Under the pieces are notes generated by a model. That model made no database searches and was not told the origin of the DNA. It saw nothing but the letters and a program-made list of their open reading frames with translations. Positions 63,800 through 64,000 of a stretch of 64,000 nucleotides of DNA are shown piece after piece. The position numbers were made by a program, and so were the translations under genes. How positions within the stretch are numbered: the stretch's first letter is position 1; each line of letters opens with the position of its first letter. Source of the DNA: Rebecca billardiae RCC1528. Its lineage: Eukaryota; Haptophyta. The stretch is taken from contig OZ251232.1 of assembly GCA_965240325.2 (NCBI GenBank), forward strand, positions 1,736,001 through 1,800,000, read 5' to 3'.

Positions 63800-64000
63800 T
63801 CAGACTCTGACTCTCAATATCTGCCGTACTGCGTCGGCCGCTCCGAGCGGCGATGACTGATGCGTCTGACTGAGTTAGCTCGGTCCTACCGCCTGTAGTA
63901 TTACTGTCCGCCAGCCGCGGCATCATTATCAATTACATGCGGTCGTCTACTACAATACACTAGCGGCTAGTAGTAGCTACCCTCCGTCAGCAATCATCAG

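Larger units (their letters stand above)
55753..64000 (+). repeat. Segmental duplication, copy 2 (continues beyond window)
   Basis: Near-identical to 28927-37181. It ends only because the window ends, so the true length is unknown. Confidence 0.95.

Overview
This is a 64 kb, GC-rich nuclear window from a eukaryotic alga. No bacterial operons, tRNA or rRNA genes or CRISPR arrays are visible. Genes are monocistronic, several are split by short GC-rich introns (about 150-220 bp, donors such as GTGCGC, GTGTGG or GTACGC), and one protein has a signal peptide followed by an A|F presequence junction, typical of targeting to a red-alga-derived secondary plastid. A haptophyte is my best guess. This is inference, and another chromist alga cannot be excluded.

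Bases 1-25,400 are an ordinary gene-dense region: a Patched/NPC1-type transporter (partial), a pirin, a SAM methyltransferase, a pogo/Tigger-type transposase remnant, a PLD6/Zucchini-like phospholipase D, an N-myristoylated small protein, a protein with two cyclic-nucleotide-binding domains, an SGNH/GDSL hydrolase with an in-frame minisatellite, a plastid-targeted membrane protein, a probable mitochondrial protein, the nuclear exosome nuclease RRP6/EXOSC10 (four exons) and a type II membrane protein with cyclophilin-like and Cys-rich domains. Several pairs are divergent with short shared upstream regions.

Bases 25,400-64,000 are dominated by repeats. (a) 27,771-36,560 is a composite unit bounded by inverted repeats (788 bp on the left; on the right the same sequence interrupted by a 1.3 kb TIR element). 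It contains a minus-strand gene that fuses a catalytically dead DEDD 3'-5' exonuclease domain to a Ycf45/SpoIIIAA-type ATPase domain lacking Walker A and B, followed by a broken Copia retrotransposon with a clear 3' LTR. (b) 28,927-37,181 is present again, nearly identical and in the same orientation, at 55,753-64,000, where it runs off the window. (c) 37,864-51,908 looks like a complete 14 kb foldback-type element: perfect 7-bp target duplication CAATGAC, kilobase-long inverted arms with clustered CTCAACAGA motifs and hairpins at each tip, and 214-bp satellite arrays (in part organised as 428-bp dimers) in opposite orientations inside the arms. Two smaller insertions with their own target duplications lie inside it. 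No transposase is seen. (d) 52,558-54,420 is a four-exon, Cys-rich secreted or membrane orphan gene between the foldback element and the second duplication copy.

The most unusual observations are the 14 kb foldback element and the duplicated double-pseudoenzyme gene carried in the neighbouring composite repeat. All exon structures, domain calls and repeat boundaries were made by eye without alignments or transcript data.
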